Below, one piece after another: positions 7,407 to 14,979 of a stretch of DNA of 33,742 nt (within the stretch, counting starts at the first letter, position 1; each line of letters begins with the position of its first letter). The position numbers were made by a program, and so were the translations under genes. The stretch is from the NCBI GenBank assembly GCA_030017685.1, contig JASEHH010000033.1, positions 1 through 33,742 of the forward strand. Direction: 5' to 3'. The DNA comes from Thermodesulfobacteriota bacterium (GTDB lineage Bacteria; Desulfobacterota; BSN033; UBA1163). The notes below the pieces were generated by a model. The model made no database searches and was not told where the DNA came from. It saw only the letters and a list, made by a program, of their open reading frames with translations.

Positions 7407-8342
7407 TTAAATTTCCTGAACCTCTCCCCGGTCATAAGTGAGGGACAGCACGACTTTTCCTTCTTCGATGATATCAATCTGGATGTGGCACCCGAAATTG
7501 ATCACCCGGGCGCTTGCCCCATTCTTCCCCTTTTTGGCTTCATAATATTGCAGGGCCTTCGCTCTGGCCTCCTTTTCAATCTTCGGATCGAGAGACCTTA
7601 CCTTCTCCCCTCCCCCGCATCCTCCTCCCTTGCAACAGACCGACTGAATCGGAGGAGGAACATCGAACTTCTCGTAGGTTTCGACCTTGCCTCTGCTTTT
7701 GGCTGCCGTAAGCCATTCCTGAAAAAGTTGCTCTCTGCTGTCCTGACTGCCTTTCAGAACGGCTTTCTCAACGAACTGCGAAATCAACCAATCCTTTTTT
7801 AGCTCCTCCTTGAACTCGAGGAGCACGACACCCAGTTTATTTTTGAAGTCTGCCTCCGATAATCCGTGGTTCTTCTTGATCGCCTCTATCTGTTCGTCGA
7901 TCTCCTTTTCGGGAACGTTGGTATAGCCGCCGTTCTTTGCTTCCTGAAGAAGGAGTTTCTCCATGACGACCTCCTCGAGAAGCTGGGCCTTCAATCGGAT
8001 TAAGTTCTCCTCCCCCGCCGCCCCCTTGAAGAAATCTTTTCCGAAACGGAACTCATAGAGCCTCTTGGCCCGATCGAGCCTGCTTGAAAACTCTTTCCGG
8101 GTGATCTCCTCTCCGTTAACTCTGCCCACCAGTTTCGATTCAAATCCGCCGGCGATGATGTATCCTGCTATGCCTGCCAGGGCGAGGCTGATCAATCCGA
8201 ACAGGAGGATCGAAGTCTTAACCCTTCTTCTTCCTTTTTGCAGAGACCGGCCGCAACGGACACAATAGGCATTCTGCCGATCATTCCCTTCGCCGCAGTT
8301 GGGACATGGGCGATCGCTATGGTTTCCTGAAATCTCATTCAT
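7407..8342 (-). CDS. Zinc-ribbon, membrane-anchored SurA-like protein with Cys-rich loop
   Basis: Protein of about 311 residues. An N-terminal zinc ribbon (C13-x2-C16, C27-x2-C30) is followed by a basic stretch, a transmembrane helix (about 44-66) and a SurA_N/PpiC-type chaperone domain (about 70-205) beginning VGRVNGEEITRKEF. No peptidyl-prolyl isomerase domain follows; instead there is CCKGGGCGGG (C236, C237, C242) and a further cysteine (C285). The frame can be extended to a TTG at 8369, but the ATG at 8342 has GAGG six bases upstream and is preferred. It shares the ribbon-plus-helix architecture with the next gene, DUF2318, suggesting the two sit side by side in the membrane. Function is inference: a periplasmic chaperone or metallochaperone feeding the ABC pump. 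Confidence 0.72.
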   Translation of the reverse strand: MNEISGNHSDRPCPNCGEGNDRQNAYCVRCGRSLQKGRRRVKTSILLFGLISLALAGIAGYIIAGGFESKLVGRVNGEEITRKEFSSRLDRAKRLYEFRFGKDFFKGAAGEENLIRLKAQLLEEVVMEKLLLQEAKNGGYTNVPEKEIDEQIEAIKKNHGLSEADFKNKLGVVLLEFKEELKKDWLISQFVEKAVLKGSQDSREQLFQEWLTAAKSRGKVETYEKFDVPPPIQSVCCKGGGCGGGEKVRSLDPKIEKEARAKALQYYEAKKGKNGASARVINFGCHIQIDIIEEGKVVLSLTYDRGEVQEI

Positions 8343-8408
8343 CTTGATCCTCTTTCTCCCCCCTATCAATAGACAACTTCATACAACTTTACCCCCCAGT
8401 GGCAAAAA

Positions 8409-8596
8409 ACGATATCGAAAACCGGGCGGGGGTGCTGGAAAAGCCTTGTAGCGGCACCTTTGGAAGTTGGCTACATGCGTTTTTAGGCAAAACTGGGAAC
8501 TCACATAAAGTGAAATCCTACGTAACCCTACCTTTTCTAAAAATCCGCAATTGCAAGGGTTTGGAAGCACCCTCGTCCGGGTTTCGGTATTGCAAC
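8409..8596. repeat. Foldback (MITE-like) element of about 188 bp
   Basis: The left arm (about 8414-8453, with cgaaaaccgggcgggggtgc) returns inverted at about 8545-8594, where the reverse strand reads cgaaacccggacgagggtgc. The arms are about 70-75% matched over 40 bases. The core gcggcacctttggaagttggc next to the left arm relates it to the elements at 7167 and 19655. It fills the gap between the ThiI-like and SurA-like genes; the apparent open frame across it (8379-8657) is not a gene. Confidence 0.55.
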
Positions 8597-8604
8597 ATCC
8601 TGGT

Positions 8605-9609
8605 TTATTCAAAGATCCTCCCTCTCTGAATCTCCGCTTCAGAAAGGGGAGAGACAAATATCGACTTTTCTTCCTCTCTCTCCACCTTCTGGTAGTGGAC
8701 TTCCATCTTCTCCATTCCCTTCGCCTTGCTATAGCGGGCTGTAATGGAGGCCGCCCTCTCCCTCTCCGTCTCGTCGGCTTCTCCTCTCAGAAGAGAGACG
8801 GGCCCTGGATAGCGGACTGTTTTCAGCAGGACATCTCCAGCCTGTGAAAAGGTTTCGATCTTCTGATTCTCCTCCTCGTTCCTTCCGACCACCAGTTTGG
8901 CTGTCGGAGAGAGGCGAAAATGCCTCCCGAACTTCAAAAGGTGAACATCGTTGAGAGAAAAATCATATTGATGCTCCATCAGATCTCTGATCCGCCGGGC
9001 AAACCCAGGATCGGTGAGAAGGCATCCTCCTGCCGGACAGGGATAGTCATGGATATTGAACTGCTCTGCTAATTTCATCTGTGGTTTTCTTGATCGGCCC
9101 TGAATATTTAAAAGTTTCTCACGGTCGACCCATCCTTCCCTCTCCGGAAGAGTGACCGGAAGGAATTGAGCTGAGAGAGGCCGTAGGATAAGACCCTCCA
9201 GCCCGGCCTCCTTTTCGATCAGACGCATCGCATCCCTTCTCTGTGACATGGGTCTCTGTCCTAATACTTCACCGGTGATAATGAAAGATCCTCCGGATTC
9301 CTCCATATAAGCCTTTGCCTTCTTCAGCATGAAGATCCGGCAGTCGATGCAGGGATTCATGTTGCTTCCATACCCGTGCTTGGGATTTCTTACGACATTG
9401 AGATACTCTTCGGAGACATTGAATACCCTTAATGGAATACCAAGGATCTCTACTGCCTTTTGTGAGGCCAGACAGGTCGCTCCTCTGTTGGTGCAGGTGC
9501 AGAAGACCGTCATAAAATTGAGGGCTTCCAGCTCGATCCCCTGGTCAAGGATCAGTCTGGCCGCAAGCGTGCTGTCAAGGCCTCCGGAAAGGAGGGCAAT
9601 CGCCTTCAT
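8605..9609 (-). CDS. PP-loop tRNA thiolation-like protein (ThiI/TtuA-like)
   Basis: Protein of 334 residues with an N-terminal PP-loop ATPase motif (LLSGGLDST, residues 7-14), the mark of enzymes that adenylate tRNA or another acceptor before thiolation. Cysteines are abundant: CTC (37, 39), C46, CIDC (C87, C90) and CPAGGC (C191, C196). CxxC plus a distal cysteine is what Fe-S dependent thiolases use. Homologues are often annotated as thiamine/4-thiouridine synthase or 2-thiouridylase, but no THUMP or rhodanese domain is visible, so the substrate is open. Its ATG overlaps the larE stop by four bases (9606-9609), showing tight coupling. The C-terminal third resembles the unassigned tail seen in such proteins. 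Confidence 0.65.
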   Translation of the reverse strand: MKAIALLSGGLDSTLAARLILDQGIELEALNFMTVFCTCTNRGATCLASQKAVEILGIPLRVFNVSEEYLNVVRNPKHGYGSNMNPCIDCRIFMLKKAKAYMEESGGSFIITGEVLGQRPMSQRRDAMRLIEKEAGLEGLILRPLSAQFLPVTLPEREGWVDREKLLNIQGRSRKPQMKLAEQFNIHDYPCPAGGCLLTDPGFARRIRDLMEHQYDFSLNDVHLLKFGRHFRLSPTAKLVVGRNEEENQKIETFSQAGDVLLKTVRYPGPVSLLRGEADETERERAASITARYSKAKGMEKMEVHYQKVEREEEKSIFVSPLSEAEIQRGRIFE

Positions 9610-10421
9610 CTCAAAACCTCATTCATCGATCCCGAACGGAATCCCTGAAGGTCCAGGGTGATGTATTGGTAACCGATCTTCTTCAGATGTTCGACCACTT
9701 TCTCTCTGATCGCTCTGTCCAGTAATCTTCCTATCTCTTCCTTAAAGATTTCGATCCTCGCAAGACCTTTATAGTGCCGAACCCGGACCTGTTTAAAACC
9801 CAATCCGATGAGAAAATCCTCCGCCTCACTCACTTTCTTTAAACCATCGGCTGTAATCTCTTCCCAGTATGGAAAACGGGAGGCGAGGCAGGCAAATGAA
9901 GGCTTATCCCAGGTCGGAAGCCCCAGCGCCTTCGAAACTTCCCTCACACCCGCTTTGGTGAAGGATGCCTCGACAAGAGGGCTCCGGATTCCCAGCTCTC
10001 CGATTGCCTTCTTTCCCGGCCGGTGATCCTTCTCGTCATCGAGGGTTGAACCTTCAACGATACAGGATATGTTCTCCTGTTGAGCCGTCTTTTTTAACTC
10101 TCCAAAGAGCTCTCTTTTGCATAAATAACAGCGGTCGGGCGGATTCTTTGAGAATCCGTCTATCTCCAATTCGTTCGACTCGATCAAGAGATGTTTCACT
10201 CCCATCTCTTCGGCCATCTTCTTGGCTCCTCTCAATTCCCTTTCCGGATAGAGAGGAGATAGGGCGGTCACCGCAAGGACATTTTCAACTCCAAGGGTAT
10301 CTCTGGCTATTTTCAGGAGAAAGGTGCTATCCACCCCCCCCGAAAAAGCCACCAGCACTTTCTTCATGGAGTGAAATATCTCTTTTAATCGCTCCGACTT
10401 CTGTTTGGCTAATTGATCCAT
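9606..10421 (-). CDS. larE: ATP-dependent sulfur transferase LarE (nickel-pincer cofactor)
   Basis: LarE adenylates a pyridinium dicarboxylate precursor and adds sulfur, one step in making the nickel-pincer nucleotide of lactate racemase-type enzymes. The PP-loop is AFSGGVDST (25-33). Cysteines at 98, 101 (CYLC) and 178 (SFACLASRFPY) match the three-cysteine LarE class that holds a 4Fe-4S cluster and uses an external sulfur source, rather than the single sacrificial cysteine of Lactobacillus. The frame extends to an ATG at 10487, but those 22 codons lie in a low-complexity repeat and lack a ribosome site; MDQLAKQ at 10421 fits the family (271 residues). larC lies 8 kb away; larA and larB are not in the window. 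Confidence 0.85.
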   Translation of the reverse strand: MDQLAKQKSERLKEIFHSMKKVLVAFSGGVDSTFLLKIARDTLGVENVLAVTALSPLYPERELRGAKKMAEEMGVKHLLIESNELEIDGFSKNPPDRCYLCKRELFGELKKTAQQENISCIVEGSTLDDEKDHRPGKKAIGELGIRSPLVEASFTKAGVREVSKALGLPTWDKPSFACLASRFPYWEEITADGLKKVSEAEDFLIGLGFKQVRVRHYKGLARIEIFKEEIGRLLDRAIREKVVEHLKKIGYQYITLDLQGFRSGSMNEVLR

Positions 10422-10506
10422 ATTCCGTGTTGCGTGCTTCAGGTTTCCAGTTTCGAGTTTTGTGTTTCGAGTTTCAAAATAACTCATAACTCTTAATTCA
10501 TAACTC
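10421..10506. repeat. Low-complexity degenerate tandem repeat before larE
   Basis: Units such as tcgagtttt/gtttcgagtttc and taactcttaattca/taactcttaactctt follow each other. It separates mnmA from larE and has no credible coding content. Similar short-period tracts with different units fill other gaps on this strand. Confidence 0.5.
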
Positions 10507-11592
10507 TTAACTCTTCATCACTTCTTTAATCCACCCTCCTCCGAGAACGGTCTCCCCGTCATAGAAGACAGCAGCCTGTCCGGGAGTAATGGCCTTCTGC
10601 GGAGTCTTAAGATTCACCTCCAATGCATCTTCTTCCATGGGAGAGAGGGTGGCCTCCGCACCGGGGTGGTTGTATCGTATCTTCACCTTGCAAGAAATAG
10701 GTGAAGCCATATCCTGAGATCGAATCCAGTTGACGAAATGGGCAATGAAAGTATCCCCATAGACCTCTCTCTCCTCTCCCACAATGACCGCATTCTTCTC
10801 TCTGTCTATTCCGATCACATAGAGAGGCTTTCCCTTTGCAAGACGGAGTCCCCTTCTCTGTCCGATTGTGTAGAAAGGTATCCCCTTATGCTTTCCGAGA
10901 ACATTTCCCTCCCTGTCAAGGATAGGTCCCGCTATGATCGCCTCTTTTAGCCTCTCGGATAAAAAAGAGTGATAAGAAGTCTCGGGAATAAAACAGACCT
11001 CTTGACTCTCAGGCTTGTCATGGACTCGAAGGCCTGTTTCAAATGCCATCTTCCTCACTTCTTCCTTTTGAAACTCCCCGAGCGGGAAAAGAGTATGCTT
11101 GAGCTGATCCTGCCTGAGGGAGAATAAGACATAGGATTGGTCTTTTTTCCGGTCGATCCCTTTCTTTAAAAGATACTGACCGCTCCCCTCATCAAATTCG
11201 AGCCGCGCATAATGGCCTGTGGCTACATAATCGGCTCCCAATTCCATGGCCCTTTTTAAAAATGATCCGAATTTCAACTTTTCATTGCAGAGGATACAGG
11301 GGTTGGGCGTTCTTCCCTCTCTGTATTCTTTACAGAAATAGTCGATGATCTCCTTCTCGAACTCCTCTTTAAATTGAAAAACATAAAAGGGTATTTCCAG
11401 TTGAAGGGCAACGCGCCTCGCATCTTCTATGTCCGAAAAACCGCAACACCGGTTCGCCCCCGTTTCGTTTCTGTCCGGTGTCTCGATGCACATCGTCGCT
11501 CCGATCACTTCGTAGCCCTTCTTCTTGAGAAGCCAGGCCGCAGTGCTCGAATCGACTCCGCCGCTCATCGCCACCACCACTCTTTTCTTCAT
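10507..11592 (-). CDS. mnmA: tRNA-specific 2-thiouridylase MnmA
   Basis: MnmA adds sulfur to U34 of tRNA for Lys, Glu and Gln using ATP. The 361-residue length is normal. The PP-loop is AMSGGVDSS (8-16); the catalytic cysteines are C102 (in NPCILCN) and C200 (in SQEVCFI), matching C102 and C199 of E. coli. The additional C99 makes a CxxC, as in MnmA proteins reported to carry a 4Fe-4S cluster. The tRNA-binding and beta-barrel domains follow (GQRRGL, GEREVYGD). It lies between the NIL-ferredoxin and larE genes on the same strand, so it is probably part of a sulfur-transfer operon rather than a translation operon. Confidence 0.95.
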   Translation of the reverse strand: MKKRVVVAMSGGVDSSTAAWLLKKKGYEVIGATMCIETPDRNETGANRCCGFSDIEDARRVALQLEIPFYVFQFKEEFEKEIIDYFCKEYREGRTPNPCILCNEKLKFGSFLKRAMELGADYVATGHYARLEFDEGSGQYLLKKGIDRKKDQSYVLFSLRQDQLKHTLFPLGEFQKEEVRKMAFETGLRVHDKPESQEVCFIPETSYHSFLSERLKEAIIAGPILDREGNVLGKHKGIPFYTIGQRRGLRLAKGKPLYVIGIDREKNAVIVGEEREVYGDTFIAHFVNWIRSQDMASPISCKVKIRYNHPGAEATLSPMEEDALEVNLKTPQKAITPGQAAVFYDGETVLGGGWIKEVMKS

Positions 11593-11643
11593 GCCCGCTC
11601 TTTATGACAGAAGCTCGACCCCTTGAATCCTTGAACCCTTCTC

Positions 11644-12051
11644 TTAAAACAGAATCTCCATCGCCTGATAGGGGCAGACCGGAATACATAGCTCGCAGGC
11701 AATGCACTTGTCCCGATTGAAGGAGACCTCCATCGTTTTTCTATTGACGTCCAATGCCTGCGGGTGACAGACGGAAATACAAGCCGTACAATGGGTACAT
11801 CGATCTTCATACCATTTTACATCCTGGGCTAAAGGCTGGACCTCAACTCCAATCTCTTTCATATAGTTGAGTCCGGCCTCAAGGGCCGACCTTTTCCCCT
11901 CCATCTCAAGAACCAGCCTTCCTTCCTCCTTAGGGGTAATTCGTGCCCTTAAAATATTGACCGTAAGATCATAATCCTTCACCAATTTTGAGATCACAGG
12001 TTGATCCACAAGGTGGGATGGATAATTAAAAACAACGCGTTTCTTCTGCAT
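11644..12051 (-). CDS. NIL-domain ferredoxin for homocysteine synthesis
   Basis: Protein of 135 residues. A NIL domain (about 1-75), named after the C-terminal domain of MetN, is fused to a two-cluster bacterial ferredoxin with CTHCTACISVC and CIACELCIPVC. In Methanosarcina a NIL-ferredoxin works with a DUF39 protein to turn aspartate semialdehyde and sulfide into homocysteine. The same pair is here, in the same order on the same strand, 112 bases apart. The ATG at 12051 is preceded by GAGGGGG and is preferred to the upstream in-frame ATG at 12081. Role is inferred from the partner gene and is well supported. Confidence 0.85.
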   Translation of the reverse strand: MQKKRVVFNYPSHLVDQPVISKLVKDYDLTVNILRARITPKEEGRLVLEMEGKRSALEAGLNYMKEIGVEVQPLAQDVKWYEDRCTHCTACISVCHPQALDVNRKTMEVSFNRDKCIACELCIPVCPYQAMEILF

Positions 12052-12061
12052 GTTAACCCCC

Positions 12062-12163
12062 TCTCTTAAGAAACATTGCAAAATGGAAATTTAGCAATGC
12101 AAAATTCAAAATGTTTCGAATTTTTGAGAAAATTCTCAATTTGCAATTTACAATTTGCATTTT
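12062..12163. repeat. Low-complexity AT-rich tandem repeat
   Basis: Variations of ttgcaatttgc, attttgcatt and gaatttt alternate in both directions between the DUF39 and NIL-ferredoxin genes. No gene or clear terminator is seen. The type matches the other degenerate short-period tracts at 10421 and 13400. Confidence 0.5.
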
Positions 12164-13378
12164 TCAATGATGTTTTTTGATGGGTCTCTCTTTCAAGGGC
12201 TTGAAGACAATCCCTGAATCGACCGAAGGAAGAAGTTCAACCGGTTGGGTTAAAAAAAACTTTCCTACCTCGATCCATTCTTTCAGGATCCGGGCAATCT
12301 CTCCTGCCTTAAGATAACTGGAAAGTCCGGAGGTGGGGACTTCCTTGCCCTGAACTGTTATCCTTCCGCTCTTCAGTTGTTTGTAATTAACCTCTCCCAA
12401 ACTTCCCGGGATGAACTGGGGATAGGCGTCGCTATAGTCTATGACCTGGGCCCAAATCTCTTCATCCCGAATCATCGTATATTGGAGGATCTCCTCATTC
12501 AGGATGGGGATTGGAACACCAATCCCAACGGTGAGGGTCACCCCATATCCAGTGTAAGAAGTTCCTTTAAGCCATTTCGAACTCATCATCTTCAAGTCCC
12601 CTTTGACCGCAAGTGTCCCGGAGGTCATCTTGGGGACCCCTTTCTCCGTCCTTTTCACATCAGGGTTATGCTGTGTTCCGCTTCCAACGACATACCCAAC
12701 CCCTCCCCCCAGAAAGATCCGCGTGCCGATGCCGATCGTTTTGTAATACGGGTCATTGAGAAGAGGGCTCAACTGGCCCGCATTGCAGTAATTGGCATTC
12801 CCCAGTTTGGGCTGGATAACTCCCATATAGGTATAGATCATCCGGTCTGAGAGGTTCACAGCGACATTATAATTTTGATAGGCATTCCTCATATTGAATA
12901 GAACAGCTTCATTCATATCTTTTAGAGAGATGTAGGTTTCCAGTGATTTTCTCGGATAACAATCCGTTCCATAAGCCGTCGCAGTGAGCCGGACATCCTT
13001 TCCCGAAACCAGTTCCTCGATGATATGTGCCCCGCCGTAAGAAAATTTCCCGGGGTAGATTTTGTTTCTTGGGTCATCTTCAGGCATGGCTGTTGCTCCA
13101 AGGAAAAAATCAACGGCGGCCAGGCCCGTATAAACCGGAACATCGTTGAGATAGGTCCTTCCTCCTCCAAGTTTAATTCTGGGTTTCGAATGCCCCACAT
13201 TGAAATATGCCCCTGAGGAACACATCGGACCGAATGTCCCTGTGGTCACGACATCCACCTCCTGCGCCGTCTTCTTAACTCCCTTTTCAGCGGCATAATC
13301 GATAATCTCCTCAGCCGTCAGAACAACCGCCTTTCCTCTCCTGATCTTCTCATTTATCTCCTCAATGGTCTTCGCCAT
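12164..13378 (-). CDS. DUF39 homocysteine-forming sulfurtransferase
   Basis: Protein of 404 residues of the DUF39 (homocysteine biosynthesis protein, HcyBio) family, proposed to transfer sulfur to L-aspartate semialdehyde to give homocysteine in anaerobes that lack the usual MetX/MetY or cystathionine route. Conserved features include GTFGPMCSSGAYFNVGHS with C53, the LGATAMPEDDPRN segment and TAYGTDCYPRK with C140; the archaeal homologue relies on two conserved cysteines in similar places. There is a strong GGGAGG site before the ATG. It leads a run of sulfur genes: NIL-ferredoxin, mnmA, larE and a ThiI-like protein. In this context sulfide is the likely sulfur source. Confidence 0.88.
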   Translation of the reverse strand: MAKTIEEINEKIRRGKAVVLTAEEIIDYAAEKGVKKTAQEVDVVTTGTFGPMCSSGAYFNVGHSKPRIKLGGGRTYLNDVPVYTGLAAVDFFLGATAMPEDDPRNKIYPGKFSYGGAHIIEELVSGKDVRLTATAYGTDCYPRKSLETYISLKDMNEAVLFNMRNAYQNYNVAVNLSDRMIYTYMGVIQPKLGNANYCNAGQLSPLLNDPYYKTIGIGTRIFLGGGVGYVVGSGTQHNPDVKRTEKGVPKMTSGTLAVKGDLKMMSSKWLKGTSYTGYGVTLTVGIGVPIPILNEEILQYTMIRDEEIWAQVIDYSDAYPQFIPGSLGEVNYKQLKSGRITVQGKEVPTSGLSSYLKAGEIARILKEWIEVGKFFLTQPVELLPSVDSGIVFKPLKERPIKKHH

Positions 13379-13380
13379 CT

Positions 13381-13490
13381 TTTCCTCCCATTGTCTTTTG
13401 ATTTTTTTTCATCGTCCATCGTCTCTTGCTTTTCTTCCATTGTTCATCGTTCATCGTTCATTGTTCATCGTTTATCGTCCCTCGTCCCCT
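13381..13490. repeat. Tandem ATCGTTC-type low-complexity tract
   Basis: The tract is built from ttcatcgttca, ttgttcatcg and tcgtccctcg variants just upstream of the DUF39 gene. It has a period of 7 to 10 bases with many errors. It lies in the 5' leader of the DUF39 message. Confidence 0.5.
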
Positions 13491-13517
13491 CACGGGGTGA
13501 CACATGATCCATAACAT
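13458..13517 (-). CDS. Possible 19-residue leader peptide upstream of the DUF39 gene
   Basis: A short frame, MLWIMCHPVRGRGTINDEQ, starts at 13517 behind a very good GGAGGGGG site (7-base spacing) and ends at 13458, 80 bases before the DUF39 start. It contains one cysteine and two methionines. Its second half lies inside low-complexity sequence. It may be a regulatory leader or chance; no terminator/antiterminator pair is evident. Confidence 0.2.
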   Translation of the reverse strand: MLWIMCHPVRGRGTINDEQ

Positions 13518-13541
13518 ATCACTACCCCCTCCTTAAATCAG

Positions 13542-13579
13542 AGTTCGGAGTTAAATATTTAAACTACGAACTCCGAACT
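13542..13579. repeat. 11-bp perfect inverted repeat
   Basis: agttcggagtt (13542-13552) and aactccgaact (13569-13579) form a hairpin with a 16-base AT-rich loop. A further half copy, ctccgaact, occurs near 13782. It lies in the 415-base gap between the DUF39 gene and cysK; it may be an operator or the stem of a weak terminator. Confidence 0.45.
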
Positions 13580-13621
13580 AATACAAAAGCATTAAGTAAA
13601 TTGACATAAACATATAATGTT

Positions 13622-13744
13622 GTCATTCCCGCGCAGGCGGGAATCCAGGGTTTCCTGTGAAAACAGGAATCCAGTTTCATATTAATGTGTAGTTCCCTGC
13701 TTTCGCAGGGACGGCGTCTGGATTCCTGCTTTCGCAGGAATGAC
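13622..13744. repeat. Composite REP-like palindromic repeat downstream of cysK
   Basis: The element starts gtcattcc and ends ggaatgac. Inside are four small hairpins: attcccgc/gcgggaat, ttcctgt/acaggaa, tccctgc/gcaggga and attcctgc/gcaggaat. The gtcattcccg...gcgggaatccag unit is a widespread dispersed repeat (dRS3/REP-like). It lies just after the cysK stop and could protect or end that transcript. Confidence 0.65.
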
Positions 13745-13793
13745 GGGAAAGTGTAACATTATTAATTGCGTTTGTATTAAATACTCCGAACTT

Positions 13794-14726
13794 TCATTTA
13801 AAGTCATTAAACAGTCCCGTGATGAGGTACCGCTCACCTGTATCGGGAAAGATGACGACGATCATCTTCCCTCTGCTCTCCTCCCTTTTCGCCACCTCAA
13901 TCGCTGCCCAGGCCGCCGCGCCGGATGAGATCCCGGCAAGCAAACCTTCTTCCTGTGCCAATCTTTTTGTAAATAGGACTGAGTTCTCATTCGAGACTCT
14001 GATGACCTCATCAACCAAATCCATCCGGAGCACTTCCGGGATGAAACCCGCCCCGATCCCCTGGATTTTGTGGGGTCCAGGCTTTCCTCCGGAGAGCACA
14101 GGAGAACTTTCCGGCTCTACAGCAACGACTTTCAATTCCGGTTTCTTCTTTTTAATGACCTCTGAGATGCCTGTGATGGTTCCGCCGGTTCCAACGCCTG
14201 CGACAAGAATATCAATCCTTCCATCCGTGTCCTCCCAGATCTCTAAGGCAGTGGTCTTTTTATGGATCTCCGGGTTAGCAGGATTCCTGAACTGTTGGGG
14301 GATGAAATATCGGGAATCTGTCCGGGCCATCTCCTCCGCTTTTCTCACAGCGCCGGTCATTCCTTCATTCCCCGAGGTCAGGATGACCTCAGCTCCAAAT
14401 ATTTTAAGAAGATGGATTCTTTCCTCTGACATGGTATCAGGCATCGTTAAAACCAATGGATAGCCTTTGGAGGCGCAGACAAAGGCAAGAGCGATTCCTG
14501 TATTGCCACTGGTGGGTTCTAAAATGATCGTATCCTTTCGGATGAGTCCGGCTCTCTCTGCTGCATCAATCATCGACACACCGATACGGTCCTTGATGCT
14601 GCCGCATGGATTGAACGACTCCAGCTTTGCCACCACCTCTCCCTGAGAGCCTTCTGTAATTCGTTTCAGTTTTAACAAAGGTGTATGACCAATCAGTTCG
14701 GAAATCGAGTGAGCAATTCTCGCCAT
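13794..14726 (-). CDS. cysK: Cysteine synthase A
   Basis: O-acetylserine sulfhydrylase of 310 residues, which makes cysteine from O-acetylserine and sulfide with pyridoxal phosphate. PLP lysine is K45 in NPCGSIKDR; the phosphate/substrate loop is PTSGNTG (71-77); [10 protein letters not shown] binds the PLP phosphate; a serine in the SSPVLSGG region and the C-terminal SSGAAAWAA are in place. An AGGAGA site precedes the ATG. It lies downstream of an Rrf2 regulator with a cysteine triad, a common pairing for cysteine/Fe-S control. REP-like repeats flank it on both sides. Confidence 0.93.
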   Translation of the reverse strand: MARIAHSISELIGHTPLLKLKRITEGSQGEVVAKLESFNPCGSIKDRIGVSMIDAAERAGLIRKDTIILEPTSGNTGIALAFVCASKGYPLVLTMPDTMSEERIHLLKIFGAEVILTSGNEGMTGAVRKAEEMARTDSRYFIPQQFRNPANPEIHKKTTALEIWEDTDGRIDILVAGVGTGGTITGISEVIKKKKPELKVVAVEPESSPVLSGGKPGPHKIQGIGAGFIPEVLRMDLVDEVIRVSNENSVLFTKRLAQEEGLLAGISSGAAAWAAIEVAKREESRGKMIVVIFPDTGERYLITGLFNDFK

Positions 14727-14789
14727 CTCTTGTCTCCTAAAAATCTAAATCCTATCCAAAAATATTTGAAATTTTGGCATCAAATTTTC

Positions 14790-14865
14790 GTCATTCCTGC
14801 GGAAGCAGGAATCCAGGATTTTCTTTGTGGAGTTTTTTCTGGATTCCCGCCTGCGCGGGAATGAC
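14790..14865. repeat. REP-like inverted repeat between rrf2 and cysK
   Basis: Two 27-base arms (14790-14816 and 14839-14865) are inverted with only a few mismatches; each arm itself folds (attcctgc/gcaggaat and attcccgc/gcgggaat). It is the same family as 13622-13744 and lies in the presumed rrf2-cysK leader. Confidence 0.65.
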
Positions 14866-14979
14866 AGGAATCATTGACCAGTGTTAGAGATAAATTCTAA
14901 GACTTTACGTGTAAGAATCTAATATCTAAATTTCTAAAATCTTAATTCGGATTTCGTGCTTAGAATTTAGAATTTCCTC

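Noticed and set aside
8379-8657. 92-residue reverse-strand frame rich in cysteine and arginine
   Set aside because: It spans the foldback element at 8409-8596 and the end of the ThiI-like gene; its residues simply translate the two inverted arms.
10421-13745. CRISPR array in the repeat-rich gaps
   Set aside because: Repeat units are short, degenerate and without regular unique spacers; no cas gene is seen.
13379-13793. SAM or other sulfur riboswitch before the DUF39 gene
   Set aside because: The leader is low-complexity and REP-like sequence; I could not find the conserved core of a known riboswitch.
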